NCBI GenBank assembly: GCA_039199225.1
Contig: JBCCSZ010000093.1
Span: 1-24,002 of the forward strand
DNA from: JBCCSZ01 sp039199225
GTDB taxonomy: Bacteria; Bacteroidota; Bacteroidia; Chitinophagales; Saprospiraceae
Direction of reading: 5' to 3'
DNA: 24,002 nt
Part shown: piece after piece, positions 13,952 to 20,709 of the stretch
Layout of the letters: each line of letters starts with the position of its first letter
Position numbering within the stretch: position 1 is the first letter of the stretch
The notes under the pieces: generated by a model
What the model was told of the DNA's origin: nothing
The model's input: only the letters and a program-made list of their open reading frames with translations
Databases searched by the model: none
Position numbers and translations under genes: made by a program

Positions 13952-14341
13952 ATGGCAAAGTCATCAAGAAAACAGAAGAAAAGAAAAGTAAATGTCGAGC
14001 CAGAAGGTATGGCTTACATTCAAGCTAGTTTCAATAACATTATCGTCTCTCTGTGCAACAAGCAAGGGCAGGTGATCTCTTGGGCATCTGCTGGTAAGGC
14101 AGGATTTAGAGGCTCCAAGAAGAACACACCTTATGCTGCTCAGGTTGCTGCTGCTGATGCTGCTCGTGTGGCTTATGAAGCAGGAATGCGTACAGCTGAA
14201 GTTTTTGTGAAAGGACCTGGTTCTGGAAGAGAAGCTGCCATTCGTGCCATCGATGTTGCGGGAATCAAGGTTTCCCGCATCAAAGACGTCACACCGGTTC
14301 CGCACAATGGTTGCCGTCCTCCAAAACGCAGAAGAGTCTAA
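13952..14341 (+). CDS. rpsK: 30S ribosomal protein S11
   Basis: The product is 129 residues, the family length. S11 forms the platform of the 30S subunit near the mRNA exit. AYIQASFNNIIVSLCNKQGQ, ISWASAGKAGFRGSKKNTPY, VFVKGPGSGREAAIRAI and the terminal TPVPHNGCRPPKRRRV are diagnostic. GGAGG at 13931-13935 lies 16 nt before the ATG, too far for a normal Shine-Dalgarno contact. Confidence 0.97.
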   Translation: MAKSSRKQKKRKVNVEPEGMAYIQASFNNIIVSLCNKQGQVISWASAGKAGFRGSKKNTPYAAQVAAADAARVAYEAGMRTAEVFVKGPGSGREAAIRAIDVAGIKVSRIKDVTPVPHNGCRPPKRRRV

Positions 14342-14374
14342 TTTTTCCATTCATTTTTAATTGTAGATCAAACA

Positions 14375-14986
14375 ATGGCTAGATATACGGGTCCGAAGAC
14401 AAAGAAATCAAGAGCTTTTGGTGAAGCTATCTTTGGCTTTAGTAAGGCATTCGAAAAGAAGAAATACCCTCCGGGACAGCATGGCAACTCTCGCCGTCGC
14501 CGCCAGAAATCTGACTATGCACTCCAGTTGATGGAAAAGCAAAAGGCCAAATATACTTATGGTGTGTTGGAACGCCAGTTCCGCAATGCTTTTGAAAAGG
14601 CCAGTCGTAAGAAAGGCGTCACAGGTGAAGTGCTGTTGCAGTTTTTGGAAGCTCGCCTCGACAATACGGTTTTCCGTATGGGGATTGCTCCCACTAGACG
14701 CGCAGCTCGTCAGTTGGTTTCTCACAAGCACATAATCGTCAATGGTGTTGTCACAAATGTGCCTTCTATGACACTTCGTCCCCATGATGTCGTTGCAGTT
14801 AGAGGAAAATCGCAAAGCATGGAAAGCATTCGCAACAGTGTACAGAGCAAATCTGACGTTCGCAAGTATGGCTGGTTGGAGTTCAATCCTGATAAAATGG
14901 AAGGCATCTTCCTGGAATACCCAGAGCGCGATAAAATACCTGAAAAGATCAACGAACAGTTGATCGTCGAATTGTACTCAAAGTAA
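14375..14986 (+). CDS. rpsD: 30S ribosomal protein S4, zinc-free form
   Basis: The product is 203 residues (206 in E. coli). S4 starts 30S assembly and in E. coli represses the alpha operon. The N-terminal MARYTGPKTKKSRAFGEAIF has lost the cysteines that bind zinc in many S4 proteins. YPPGQHGNSRRRRQKSDYAL and YGVLERQFRNAFEKASRKKG follow, and the S4 RNA-binding domain is seen in LEARLDNTVFRMGIAPTRRA and HIIVNGVVTNVPSMTLRPHD. A long hairpin lies just after its stop codon. Confidence 0.97.
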   Translation: MARYTGPKTKKSRAFGEAIFGFSKAFEKKKYPPGQHGNSRRRRQKSDYALQLMEKQKAKYTYGVLERQFRNAFEKASRKKGVTGEVLLQFLEARLDNTVFRMGIAPTRRAARQLVSHKHIIVNGVVTNVPSMTLRPHDVVAVRGKSQSMESIRNSVQSKSDVRKYGWLEFNPDKMEGIFLEYPERDKIPEKINEQLIVELYSK

Positions 14987-14993
14987 ATTCTAC

Positions 14994-15030
14994 CATTTGG
15001 CAGCTCGGATATGTACCTTGCTGCCAAATG
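14994..15030 (+). promoter_or_regulatory. Strong hairpin between rpsD and rpoA
   Basis: CATTTGGCAGC (14994-15004) and GCTGCCAAATG (15020-15030) form a perfect 11-bp stem with a 15-nt loop. After one mismatch two more pairs are possible. It begins 7 nt after the rpsD stop and is not followed by a T-run, so it is more likely a processing, stability or translational control element than a terminator. Confidence 0.6.
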
Positions 15031-15083
15031 TTACGTATAATGCTTTGTCTGTCTCTATTTTCCAAACCAACCACTTCAAAAGC

Positions 15084-16085
15084 ATGAGCACTATTCTAAA
15101 TTTCCAGAAGCCCGATAAAATTATTCTCCAGAAATCAACAGACTTCGAAGGTACTTTCGAATTCAAGCCGCTGGAGCCGGGTTTTGGCCAAACTATTGGC
15201 AATTCTCTTAGACGGGTTCTGCTTTCTTCTCTTGAAGGCTTTGCGATCTCTGCTATCCGTATTGCTGGTGTCGAACACGAATTCTCTACCATCAGAGGCG
15301 TCGTGGAAGATGTAGTAGATATCATCCTCAACTTGAAGCAGATTAGGCTGAAGCAATTGATTGCCGATGAGGATGTAACAAACGAAAAAATTTATTTGAC
15401 CATCAATGGTAAGGATGAATTCCGCGCAGGCGACATCGAGGAGCATACCAACGTATTCAAGGTGATGAACCCCGACCTGTTGATCTGCCACATGGAACCT
15501 TTCGTCAACCTGGAAATGGAGTTGACCATCACCAAAGGACGCGGTTACATTCCTGCAGACGAAAACCTTCCCAAAGATGCGCCAATCGGTGTCATTCCAA
15601 TTGATGCCATCTATACGCCGATCAAAAACGTTGCGTACAACGTTTCCAATACGCGTGTTGGTCAACGGACCGATTACGAAAAACTAACCATCATCGTAAA
15701 GACAGATGGTACCATGCATCCAGAAGATGCTATCAAGGAGGCTTCCCGCATCCTGATCCAGCACCTGATGCTTATTACAGATGAAAACATCACCTTCGAC
15801 GATGCTTCCAGCAGAGAAGACAATATTGTGGATGAGCACATCCTCCACATGCGTAAATTGCTGAAGACTTCCTTGGAAGACCTCGATCTGTCTGTCAGAG
15901 CTTACAACTGCCTCAAAGCAGCTAAGATCAATACCTTGGCAGAAATGGTGAAATACGATACACACGAGCTTTTGAAATTCCGGAACTTCGGTAAGAAGTC
16001 TTTGGTAGAAATCGAAGAGCTCTTGCAAGATAAGGGACTGACCTTCGGAATGGACTTGTCTAAGTACAAGTTGGACGAAGACTAA
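15084..16085 (+). CDS. rpoA: RNA polymerase alpha subunit
   Basis: The product is 333 residues from ATG at 15084 (329 in E. coli). Alpha dimerises to start RNA polymerase assembly and contacts regulators and UP elements. The N-terminal domain shows PGFGQTIGNSLRRVLLSSLE (32-51) and GRGYIPADENLPKDAPIG. The C-terminal domain carries the helix-hairpin-helix part LDLSVRAYNCLKAAKINTL, where Arg272 matches the DNA-contacting E. coli Arg265, and FRNFGKKSLVEIEELL. The frame is open back to 14997, but that part overlaps the hairpin and has no family match. Confidence 0.97.
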   Translation: MSTILNFQKPDKIILQKSTDFEGTFEFKPLEPGFGQTIGNSLRRVLLSSLEGFAISAIRIAGVEHEFSTIRGVVEDVVDIILNLKQIRLKQLIADEDVTNEKIYLTINGKDEFRAGDIEEHTNVFKVMNPDLLICHMEPFVNLEMELTITKGRGYIPADENLPKDAPIGVIPIDAIYTPIKNVAYNVSNTRVGQRTDYEKLTIIVKTDGTMHPEDAIKEASRILIQHLMLITDENITFDDASSREDNIVDEHILHMRKLLKTSLEDLDLSVRAYNCLKAAKINTLAEMVKYDTHELLKFRNFGKKSLVEIEELLQDKGLTFGMDLSKYKLDED

Positions 16086-16092
16086 GACTCTT

Positions 16093-16169
16093 CAAACCCG
16101 GTACCGGGCAGGTTTGCTCTTGCCTGGTAAATTTATGCAGTAACCGCCTGGCTTTCCTAAACCGGTTGT
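16093..16169 (+). promoter_or_regulatory. Possible H-type pseudoknot and hairpin before rplQ
   Basis: In the 138-nt rpoA-rplQ gap, CAAACC (16093-16098) pairs with GGTTTG (16111-16116). TACCGGGCA (16102-16110) pairs with TGCCTGGTA (16121-16129), with one G-T wobble. The arms interleave with a 3-nt first loop, no spacer and a 4-nt last loop, which is H-type pseudoknot topology. A third stem, GTAACCG (16140-16146) with CGGTTGT (16163-16169), follows. A 12-nt palindrome (16097-16108) offers a competing fold. Confidence 0.5.
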
Positions 16170-16223
16170 AAAAGGGGCTAGAAGAAGTGCTGCGATGTTC
16201 ATCACTTTTAAAAATCTGAAAAG

Positions 16224-16742
16224 ATGAGACACGGTAAGAAGTTCAATCATCTCGGACGCAAAGCAGGACACCGTAAAGCCCTGTTAAAAAACCTCTCGAT
16301 CGCTTTGATCACCCACAAGAGGATTACGACAACTTTAGCAAAAGCAAAAGCACTGCGGGTTCACATCGAACCGCTGATTACCAAATCCAGAAACAATACG
16401 ACCCACTCTCGCCGGGTAGTTTTCAGCTACTTGCAAAATAAGGAGGCTGTCAAAGAATTGTTTGATGTGATCGCATCAAAGATCGGAGATCGTCCAGGTG
16501 GATACTGCCGAATCATCAAAACCGGATTTCGTAAAAGCGATGCTGCTGAAATGGCCATGATTGAATTGGTCGATTTCAACGAAGTATACGTCAATCCTGC
16601 TAAGAATAAAAAAGCTGGAAAAGCCGAAAAATCAGGCTCCGGTCGTCGCCGTTCCAGAAGAGGGGGAGGTAAGAAGAAAGCATCACAGGCTACAGCTGCT
16701 GCAGCAACAACTGCCACTGCTGTTAACGAGGAGGAAGAATAA
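16224..16742 (+). CDS. rplQ: 50S ribosomal protein L17, with long C-terminal extension
   Basis: The product is 172 residues, against 127 in E. coli. L17 lies near the tunnel exit. The core is standard: MRHGKKFNHLGRKAGHRKAL, ALITHKRITTTLAKAKALR, GDRPGGYCRIIKTGFRKSDA and AMIELVDFNEVYVNP. After about residue 125 comes a 47-residue extension, first Lys/Arg/Gly-rich (SGSGRRRSRRGGGKKK), then Ala/Thr-rich, ending in VNEEEE. Such tails are seen in Bacteroidota L17, and their function is unknown. It is the last gene of the locus. Confidence 0.96.
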   Translation: MRHGKKFNHLGRKAGHRKALLKNLSIALITHKRITTTLAKAKALRVHIEPLITKSRNNTTHSRRVVFSYLQNKEAVKELFDVIASKIGDRPGGYCRIIKTGFRKSDAAEMAMIELVDFNEVYVNPAKNKKAGKAEKSGSGRRRSRRGGGKKKASQATAAAATTATAVNEEEE

Positions 16743-16766
16743 TGACGACAGCTTTATAGAAAATAC

Positions 16767-16803
16767 AAAAAGGGTAAGCAATTTAAACTGCTTACCCTTT
16801 TTT
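16767..16803 (+). terminator. Intrinsic terminator after rplQ
   Basis: GGGTAAGCA (16772-16780) pairs with TGCTTACCC (16789-16797), and flanking A-run and T-run extend the stem to 14 bp, with an 8-nt loop. The T-run is 16798-16803. This is a strong Rho-independent terminator closing the ribosomal locus. Its T-run is shared with the carA -33 element. Confidence 0.93.
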
Positions 16804-16831
16804 GTTGTATGATATTCAAATGCTATCTTTA
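16801..16831 (+). promoter_or_regulatory. Promoter of carA
   Basis: TTTG (16801-16804) followed after 19 nt by TATCTTTA (16824-16831) matches the Bacteroidota promoter layout TTTG-N19-TAnnTTTG, with A for the last G. Transcription would begin near 16838, about 16 nt before the carA ATG. The upstream half lies in the T-run of the rplQ terminator. Confidence 0.7.
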
Positions 16832-16853
16832 CCGCCAATTCCAACCAAGACCT

Positions 16854-18008
16854 ATGAGTAAGTTTCAACCACAACCCGCTGTACTGCTTCTGGCAGATGG
16901 CGCAGTATTTCACGGCAAATCTGTCGGCAAAATCGGAACAACCAGCGGAGAAATCTGCTTTACCACAGGAATGACGGGCTACCAAGAGGTATTTACCGAC
17001 CCTTCCTACTTTGGTCAGCTTCTGGTAACCACCAACGCTCACATCGGTAACTATGGTACAAAACACCAGGAAACAGAGTCCGAAAGCGTCAAAATCGCTG
17101 GCCTGATTTGTAAGAACTACTCTTGGAAATATTCTCGCAAAGTCGCAGATCAATCCATACAAGAATACTTTGAAGATGAAGGGCTGGTCGGTATCTCAGA
17201 TGTCGACACCCGAGCCATTGTCCGTCGCATCCGGAGTAAGGGAGCCATGAATGCCATCATTTCTTCCCAGATTCTCGATGTAGATAAGCTGAAAAAGATG
17301 CTGGACAAAGTCCCCAATATGGAGGGATTGGAACTGGCCTCAAAAGTCAGTACCAAAGAGCCTTATTTCTTTGGAAATCCTGACGCGACCTTCAAAGTGG
17401 CTGTACTGGACTTTGGGACCAAGCAAAATATCCTTCGCTGCTTCACAGAGCGCGATTGCTACCTGAAGGTCTTTCCTGCAAAAACTGCCTTTGAGGAACT
17501 GGAAGCTTGGCAGCCAGATGGTTACTTCCTCTCCAACGGCCCTGGAGACCCTGCGAGCATGGACTATGCCGTCGAGACTACCAAAAAGATTATTGCGACG
17601 AGCAAGCCACTCTTCGGCATTTGCTTGGGGCATCAGGTTCTATCCCTGGCTTCTGGTCTTCCAACCTACAAGATGCACCATGGCCACAGAGGCATCAACC
17701 ATCCGGTCAAAAATCTCCTATCTGGCAAATGTGAGATCACTACCCAGAACCACGGTTTTGCCGTCAGTACAGAAGCAATTGAAGAAAAGCAAGATGTACT
17801 TGAGATTACACATATGAATCTCAACGACGATACAATAGAGGGTATCCGACTGCGGGAAGGCAATGCTTTTTCGGTACAATACCACCCGGAAGCAGCTCCT
17901 GGACCCCATGATTCGAGGTACCTTTTCGATGATTTCATTCAAGTCCTATCCAAATACACCAACAAAACGCCTGTATTATCATCTACTCAAAAGAATAACA
18001 ACCACTAA
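16854..18008 (+). CDS. carA: Carbamoyl-phosphate synthase, small (glutaminase) subunit
   Basis: The product is 384 residues (382 in E. coli). It hydrolyses glutamine and channels ammonia to CarB for carbamoyl phosphate, used for pyrimidines and arginine. The N-terminal domain has FTTGMTGYQEVFTDPSYFGQ and GNYG. The class I amidotransferase domain has LSNGPGDPASM, the nucleophile elbow GICLGHQ with Cys257, HHGHRGINHPV, and VQYHPEAAPGPHDS with His344 and Glu346. ATG at 16854 is chosen because the frame's upstream Met at 16809 lies ahead of the promoter. carB is not in this window. eno follows after 4 nt. Confidence 0.96.
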   Translation: MSKFQPQPAVLLLADGAVFHGKSVGKIGTTSGEICFTTGMTGYQEVFTDPSYFGQLLVTTNAHIGNYGTKHQETESESVKIAGLICKNYSWKYSRKVADQSIQEYFEDEGLVGISDVDTRAIVRRIRSKGAMNAIISSQILDVDKLKKMLDKVPNMEGLELASKVSTKEPYFFGNPDATFKVAVLDFGTKQNILRCFTERDCYLKVFPAKTAFEELEAWQPDGYFLSNGPGDPASMDYAVETTKKIIATSKPLFGICLGHQVLSLASGLPTYKMHHGHRGINHPVKNLLSGKCEITTQNHGFAVSTEAIEEKQDVLEITHMNLNDDTIEGIRLREGNAFSVQYHPEAAPGPHDSRYLFDDFIQVLSKYTNKTPVLSSTQKNNNH

Positions 18009-18012
18009 ACCT

Positions 18013-19299
18013 ATGAGTGAAATAGTAGACATCCGGTCTAGAGAAATTCTCGATTCTAGAGGTAATCCGACTGTTGAAGTTGAAGTGCTATCGTCCAACG
18101 GGTTCATCGGGCGGGCGGCAGTCCCTTCTGGTGCCTCCACCGGAAAGTATGAGGCCGTGGAATTGCGTGATGGCGATGCCCAGCGATTCCTTGGTAAAGG
18201 TGTATTGAATGCCTGTAAGAACATCGAAGATGTGATTCGTGAAGAACTAATCGGCATCGATATCTTTGAGCAAATCTACATCGACAACTTGATGCGCGAG
18301 TTGGATGGCACAGAAAATAAGTCCAAACTAGGTGCTAATGCCATTTTGGGTGTTTCTTTGGCCGTCGCGAAAGCAGCAGCGCTGGAAAGTAACCAGTCGC
18401 TTTACCGCTACATCGGAGGTGTAAACGCGCATGTTCTGCCCGTTCCAATGATGAACATCATCAATGGAGGTTCTCATGCGGACAATAGTATAGACTTCCA
18501 AGAATTTATGATTATGCCAGTTGGTGCAGACTTCTTTTCCGAAGGTTTGCGCATGGGCGTTGAAGTTTTTCACAACCTCAAGAAGGTGCTGAAGTCCAAA
18601 GGATATTCAACCAATGTGGGCGATGAAGGAGGTTTTGCTCCCAACATCAAGTCCAATGAAGAGGCCATCCAGATTGTCATTCAAGCCATTGAGAAGGCTG
18701 GTTATAAGCCTGGTGAAGACTTGGTCATTGCTATGGACGCTGCCGCTTCCGAATTCTACGATGAGGAAGAAAAGGTTTACCACTTCAAGAAATCTACCGG
18801 CGACAAGCTGAGTTCCAGCGACATGGTTAGTTACTGGAAAGACTGGTGCAACAAGTATCCAATCCTTTCCATCGAAGATGGACTGCATGAGGACGATTGG
18901 ACCGGTTGGGCGATCTTGACAAAGGAATTAGGCGATAAGGTGCAATTGGTTGGGGATGATCTCTTTGTGACCAACACAAAGCGTCTGCAACGTGGGATTG
19001 ACGAAGAATCTGCCAACTCCATCTTAATCAAGGTCAACCAGATTGGCTCTCTGACGGAAACCATCGATGCTGTTAGAATGGCTACCCGCAACAGCTTTAC
19101 TTCTGTGATGAGCCACCGCTCAGGTGAAACGGAAGATACCACCATCGCCGATTTGGCTGTTGGACTCAATACCGGACAGATCAAAACTGGTTCTGCGTCC
19201 CGTTCAGACCGGATTGCGAAGTACAACCAGTTGCTCCGGATCGAAGAGGAATTGGGGGATTCAGGAATCTACCCTGGTAAGGCCCTCATCGGTCGCTAG
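18013..19299 (+). CDS. eno: Enolase
   Basis: The product is 428 residues, the family length. Enolase converts 2-phosphoglycerate to phosphoenolpyruvate in glycolysis, and in some bacteria is also part of the RNA degradosome. SRGNPTVEVEV and PSGASTGKYEAVELRDGD mark the N-terminal domain. Catalytic Glu205 lies in GDEGGFAPN and Lys340 in KVNQIGSLTET. Magnesium ligands are Asp242, Glu288 (SIEDGLHEDDW) and Asp315 (LVGDDLFVTN). SHRSGETEDTTIADLAVG is the signature near the end. Start ATG at 18013 is 4 nt after carA, so the two are one operon. Confidence 0.98.
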   Translation: MSEIVDIRSREILDSRGNPTVEVEVLSSNGFIGRAAVPSGASTGKYEAVELRDGDAQRFLGKGVLNACKNIEDVIREELIGIDIFEQIYIDNLMRELDGTENKSKLGANAILGVSLAVAKAAALESNQSLYRYIGGVNAHVLPVPMMNIINGGSHADNSIDFQEFMIMPVGADFFSEGLRMGVEVFHNLKKVLKSKGYSTNVGDEGGFAPNIKSNEEAIQIVIQAIEKAGYKPGEDLVIAMDAAASEFYDEEEKVYHFKKSTGDKLSSSDMVSYWKDWCNKYPILSIEDGLHEDDWTGWAILTKELGDKVQLVGDDLFVTNTKRLQRGIDEESANSILIKVNQIGSLTETIDAVRMATRNSFTSVMSHRSGETEDTTIADLAVGLNTGQIKTGSASRSDRIAKYNQLLRIEEELGDSGIYPGKALIGR

Positions 19300-19306
19300 A
19301 AAATTT

Positions 19307-19314
19307 TATATTTG
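19307..19314 (+). promoter_or_regulatory. Bacteroidota -7 promoter element before the ftsB-like gene
   Basis: TATATTTG is an exact match to TAnnTTTG and lies 8 nt after the eno stop codon. Transcription would start near 19321, about 10 nt before the ATG at 19331. No TTG is found at the -33 distance, which falls inside eno. Confidence 0.45.
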
Positions 19315-19330
19315 TATAAAATTCATCCCG

Positions 19331-19648
19331 ATGGCCATACGCAACAATCCTTTTAAACCCATACTGAAGCAAATACCCGCTCCTGTCCGAAATGCCTATT
19401 TCGTGATATTGGTGCTGTTTTTCTTCTGGATGATCTTCTTTGATAAGCACGATTTTCTGACCCAATGGCGGCTGCAGAGTTCGCTCGATAAATTGGAGCA
19501 GGATAAAGTTTTTTATGAGGAGAAGATCGAAGAAGTGCGGGATGATATTAAGGATGTAGAGCGTAATAAGGAAAAATTTGCCCGGGAGAATTACTATATG
19601 AATAAAAATAATGAAGATGTCTTCATTATTGTAGAAGAAAATGAGTAG
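19331..19648 (+). CDS. FtsB/DivIC-like septum formation protein
   Basis: The product is 105 residues with the layout of the FtsB/DivIC family: a short cytoplasmic N-terminus (MAIRNNPFKPILKQIPAPVR), one membrane helix (about 21-40, YFVILVLFFFWMIFF), then a charged coiled coil (about 45-90, with LDKLEQDKVFYEEKIEEVRD) and an ENYYMNKNNEDVF segment. That tail resembles the family's conserved region after the coil. These proteins join FtsL and FtsQ in the divisome. eno-ftsB adjacency also occurs in E. coli. The family is called from the architecture, motif and context, so the exact name is left open. Confidence 0.8.
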   Translation: MAIRNNPFKPILKQIPAPVRNAYFVILVLFFFWMIFFDKHDFLTQWRLQSSLDKLEQDKVFYEEKIEEVRDDIKDVERNKEKFARENYYMNKNNEDVFIIVEENE

Positions 19649-19752
19649 CACTTGGCGAATGAGCCTTTCAGCTGTTCTCATCTTTTTAACTACCATTTGA
19701 TATTGTTCTAACCAATTGTACCGCCTACGGGCTGGTCTAAATAAAATTTGCC

Positions 19753-20637
19753 ATGTCAGTCTTAGTAAACAAAGATTCTAAAATCATCGTTCAGGGCTTC
19801 ACTGGTAAGGAAGGAACCTTCCATGCTGGCCAAATGATCGAATACGGAACCAATGTCGTAGGAGGTGTTACTCCTGGTAAGGGAGGACAAACACATCTCG
19901 ACAAGCCCGTCTTTAACACTGTTGCAGAAGCTGTCAGCAAGGCTGGGGCTGATACCTCTATCATTTTCGTGCCACCGAGATTTGCTGCCGACGCTGTTAT
20001 GGAAGCTGCCGATGCAGGGATCAAGGTCATCATCTGTATTACAGAGGGCATTCCGGTACAAGATATGGTGAAGGTAAAAGCTTTTATTGAGGACAAAGAT
20101 TGTCGGTTGGTAGGGCCTAATTGCCCAGGTGTGATGACACCAGAAGAGGCGAAGGTCGGTATTATGCCAGGCTTTATCCACAAGAAAGGAACCATTGGTA
20201 TCGTATCCCGTTCTGGTACACTGACCTATGAGGCTGTTGACCAAGTTACCAAAGCAGGACTTGGGCAGTCTACTTGCATCGGAATTGGAGGTGACCCCAT
20301 CGTTGGAACAACGACCAAGGAAGCTGTTCAGCTCTTGATGGCCGATCCCGAGACAGAGGGCATCATTATGATTGGAGAGATCGGGGGTAATATGGAGGCT
20401 GATGCTGCTTATTGGATCAAAGAAAATGCTACCAAGCCAGTTGTTGGATTCATCGCTGGTCAGACCGCTCCAAAAGGGCGGACGATGGGGCATGCAGGTG
20501 CAATCATCGGTGGTGCAAACGATACGGCAGAGGCGAAGATGAAAATCATGGCTGAATGTGGCATCCACGTTGTCAATTCTCCAGCTCAGATTGGTTCAAC
20601 AATGCTCAATGCCTTGAAGAAAGAGGAAGTACACTAG
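19753..20637 (+). CDS. sucD: Succinyl-CoA ligase, alpha subunit
   Basis: The product is 294 residues (289 in E. coli). With SucC it converts succinyl-CoA to succinate in the citric acid cycle while making ATP or GTP. The CoA-binding fold shows GFTGKEGTFHAGQMIEYG and GGVTPGKGG. The ligase part has GPNCPGVMTPEEAKVGIMPG, SRSGTLTYEA and GIGGDPIVGTT. The phosphorylated His247 lies in GRTMGHAGAIIGG and matches E. coli His246. sucC is not adjacent in this window. No clear promoter was found in the 104-nt gap upstream. A bidirectional terminator follows. Confidence 0.97.
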   Translation: MSVLVNKDSKIIVQGFTGKEGTFHAGQMIEYGTNVVGGVTPGKGGQTHLDKPVFNTVAEAVSKAGADTSIIFVPPRFAADAVMEAADAGIKVIICITEGIPVQDMVKVKAFIEDKDCRLVGPNCPGVMTPEEAKVGIMPGFIHKKGTIGIVSRSGTLTYEAVDQVTKAGLGQSTCIGIGGDPIVGTTTKEAVQLLMADPETEGIIMIGEIGGNMEADAAYWIKENATKPVVGFIAGQTAPKGRTMGHAGAIIGGANDTAEAKMKIMAECGIHVVNSPAQIGSTMLNALKKEEVH

Positions 20638-20663
20638 GCTTTATCAGCTTAAGTTTATAGCAT

Positions 20664-20695
20664 AAAAAAGGCGAAGAGTGATCTTCGCCTTTTTT
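20664..20695. terminator. Bidirectional terminator between sucD and the - strand gene
   Basis: A perfect 14-bp stem (20664-20677 with 20682-20695) closes the loop GTGA. Because the stem is flanked by six A on one side and six T on the other, it works for sucD on the + strand and for the convergent gene ending at 20710 on the - strand. Confidence 0.92.
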
Positions 20696-20709
20696 ATTTG
20701 GCTGCACTA

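Noticed and set aside
15036..15041. TATAAT before rpoA as a sigma-70 type -10 box
   Set aside because: Bacteroidota primary sigma factors use TAnnTTTG rather than TATAAT, and there is no partner element at the -33 position; the flanking sequence is the hairpin.
14997..15083. N-terminal extension of rpoA from TTG at 14997
   Set aside because: The 29 added residues have no match to RNA polymerase alpha and are encoded within and just after the rpsD-rpoA hairpin. The ATG at 15084 gives the standard length.
17863..18012. N-terminal extension of eno overlapping carA
   Set aside because: The frame is open upstream, but the 50 residues do not belong to enolase and overlap the carA coding region. 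The ATG at 18013 gives exactly the family start.
19691..19699. TACCATTTG as a promoter for sucD
   Set aside because: The spacing between TA and TTTG is three bases instead of two, and no -33 TTG lies upstream at the right distance. It was left unannotated.
19762..20568. 268-codon open frame on the - strand opposite sucD
   Set aside because: It lies entirely within sucD, whose family and catalytic residues are certain. The antisense product is Cys/His-rich low-quality sequence with no recognisable motif, as expected from a shadow frame.
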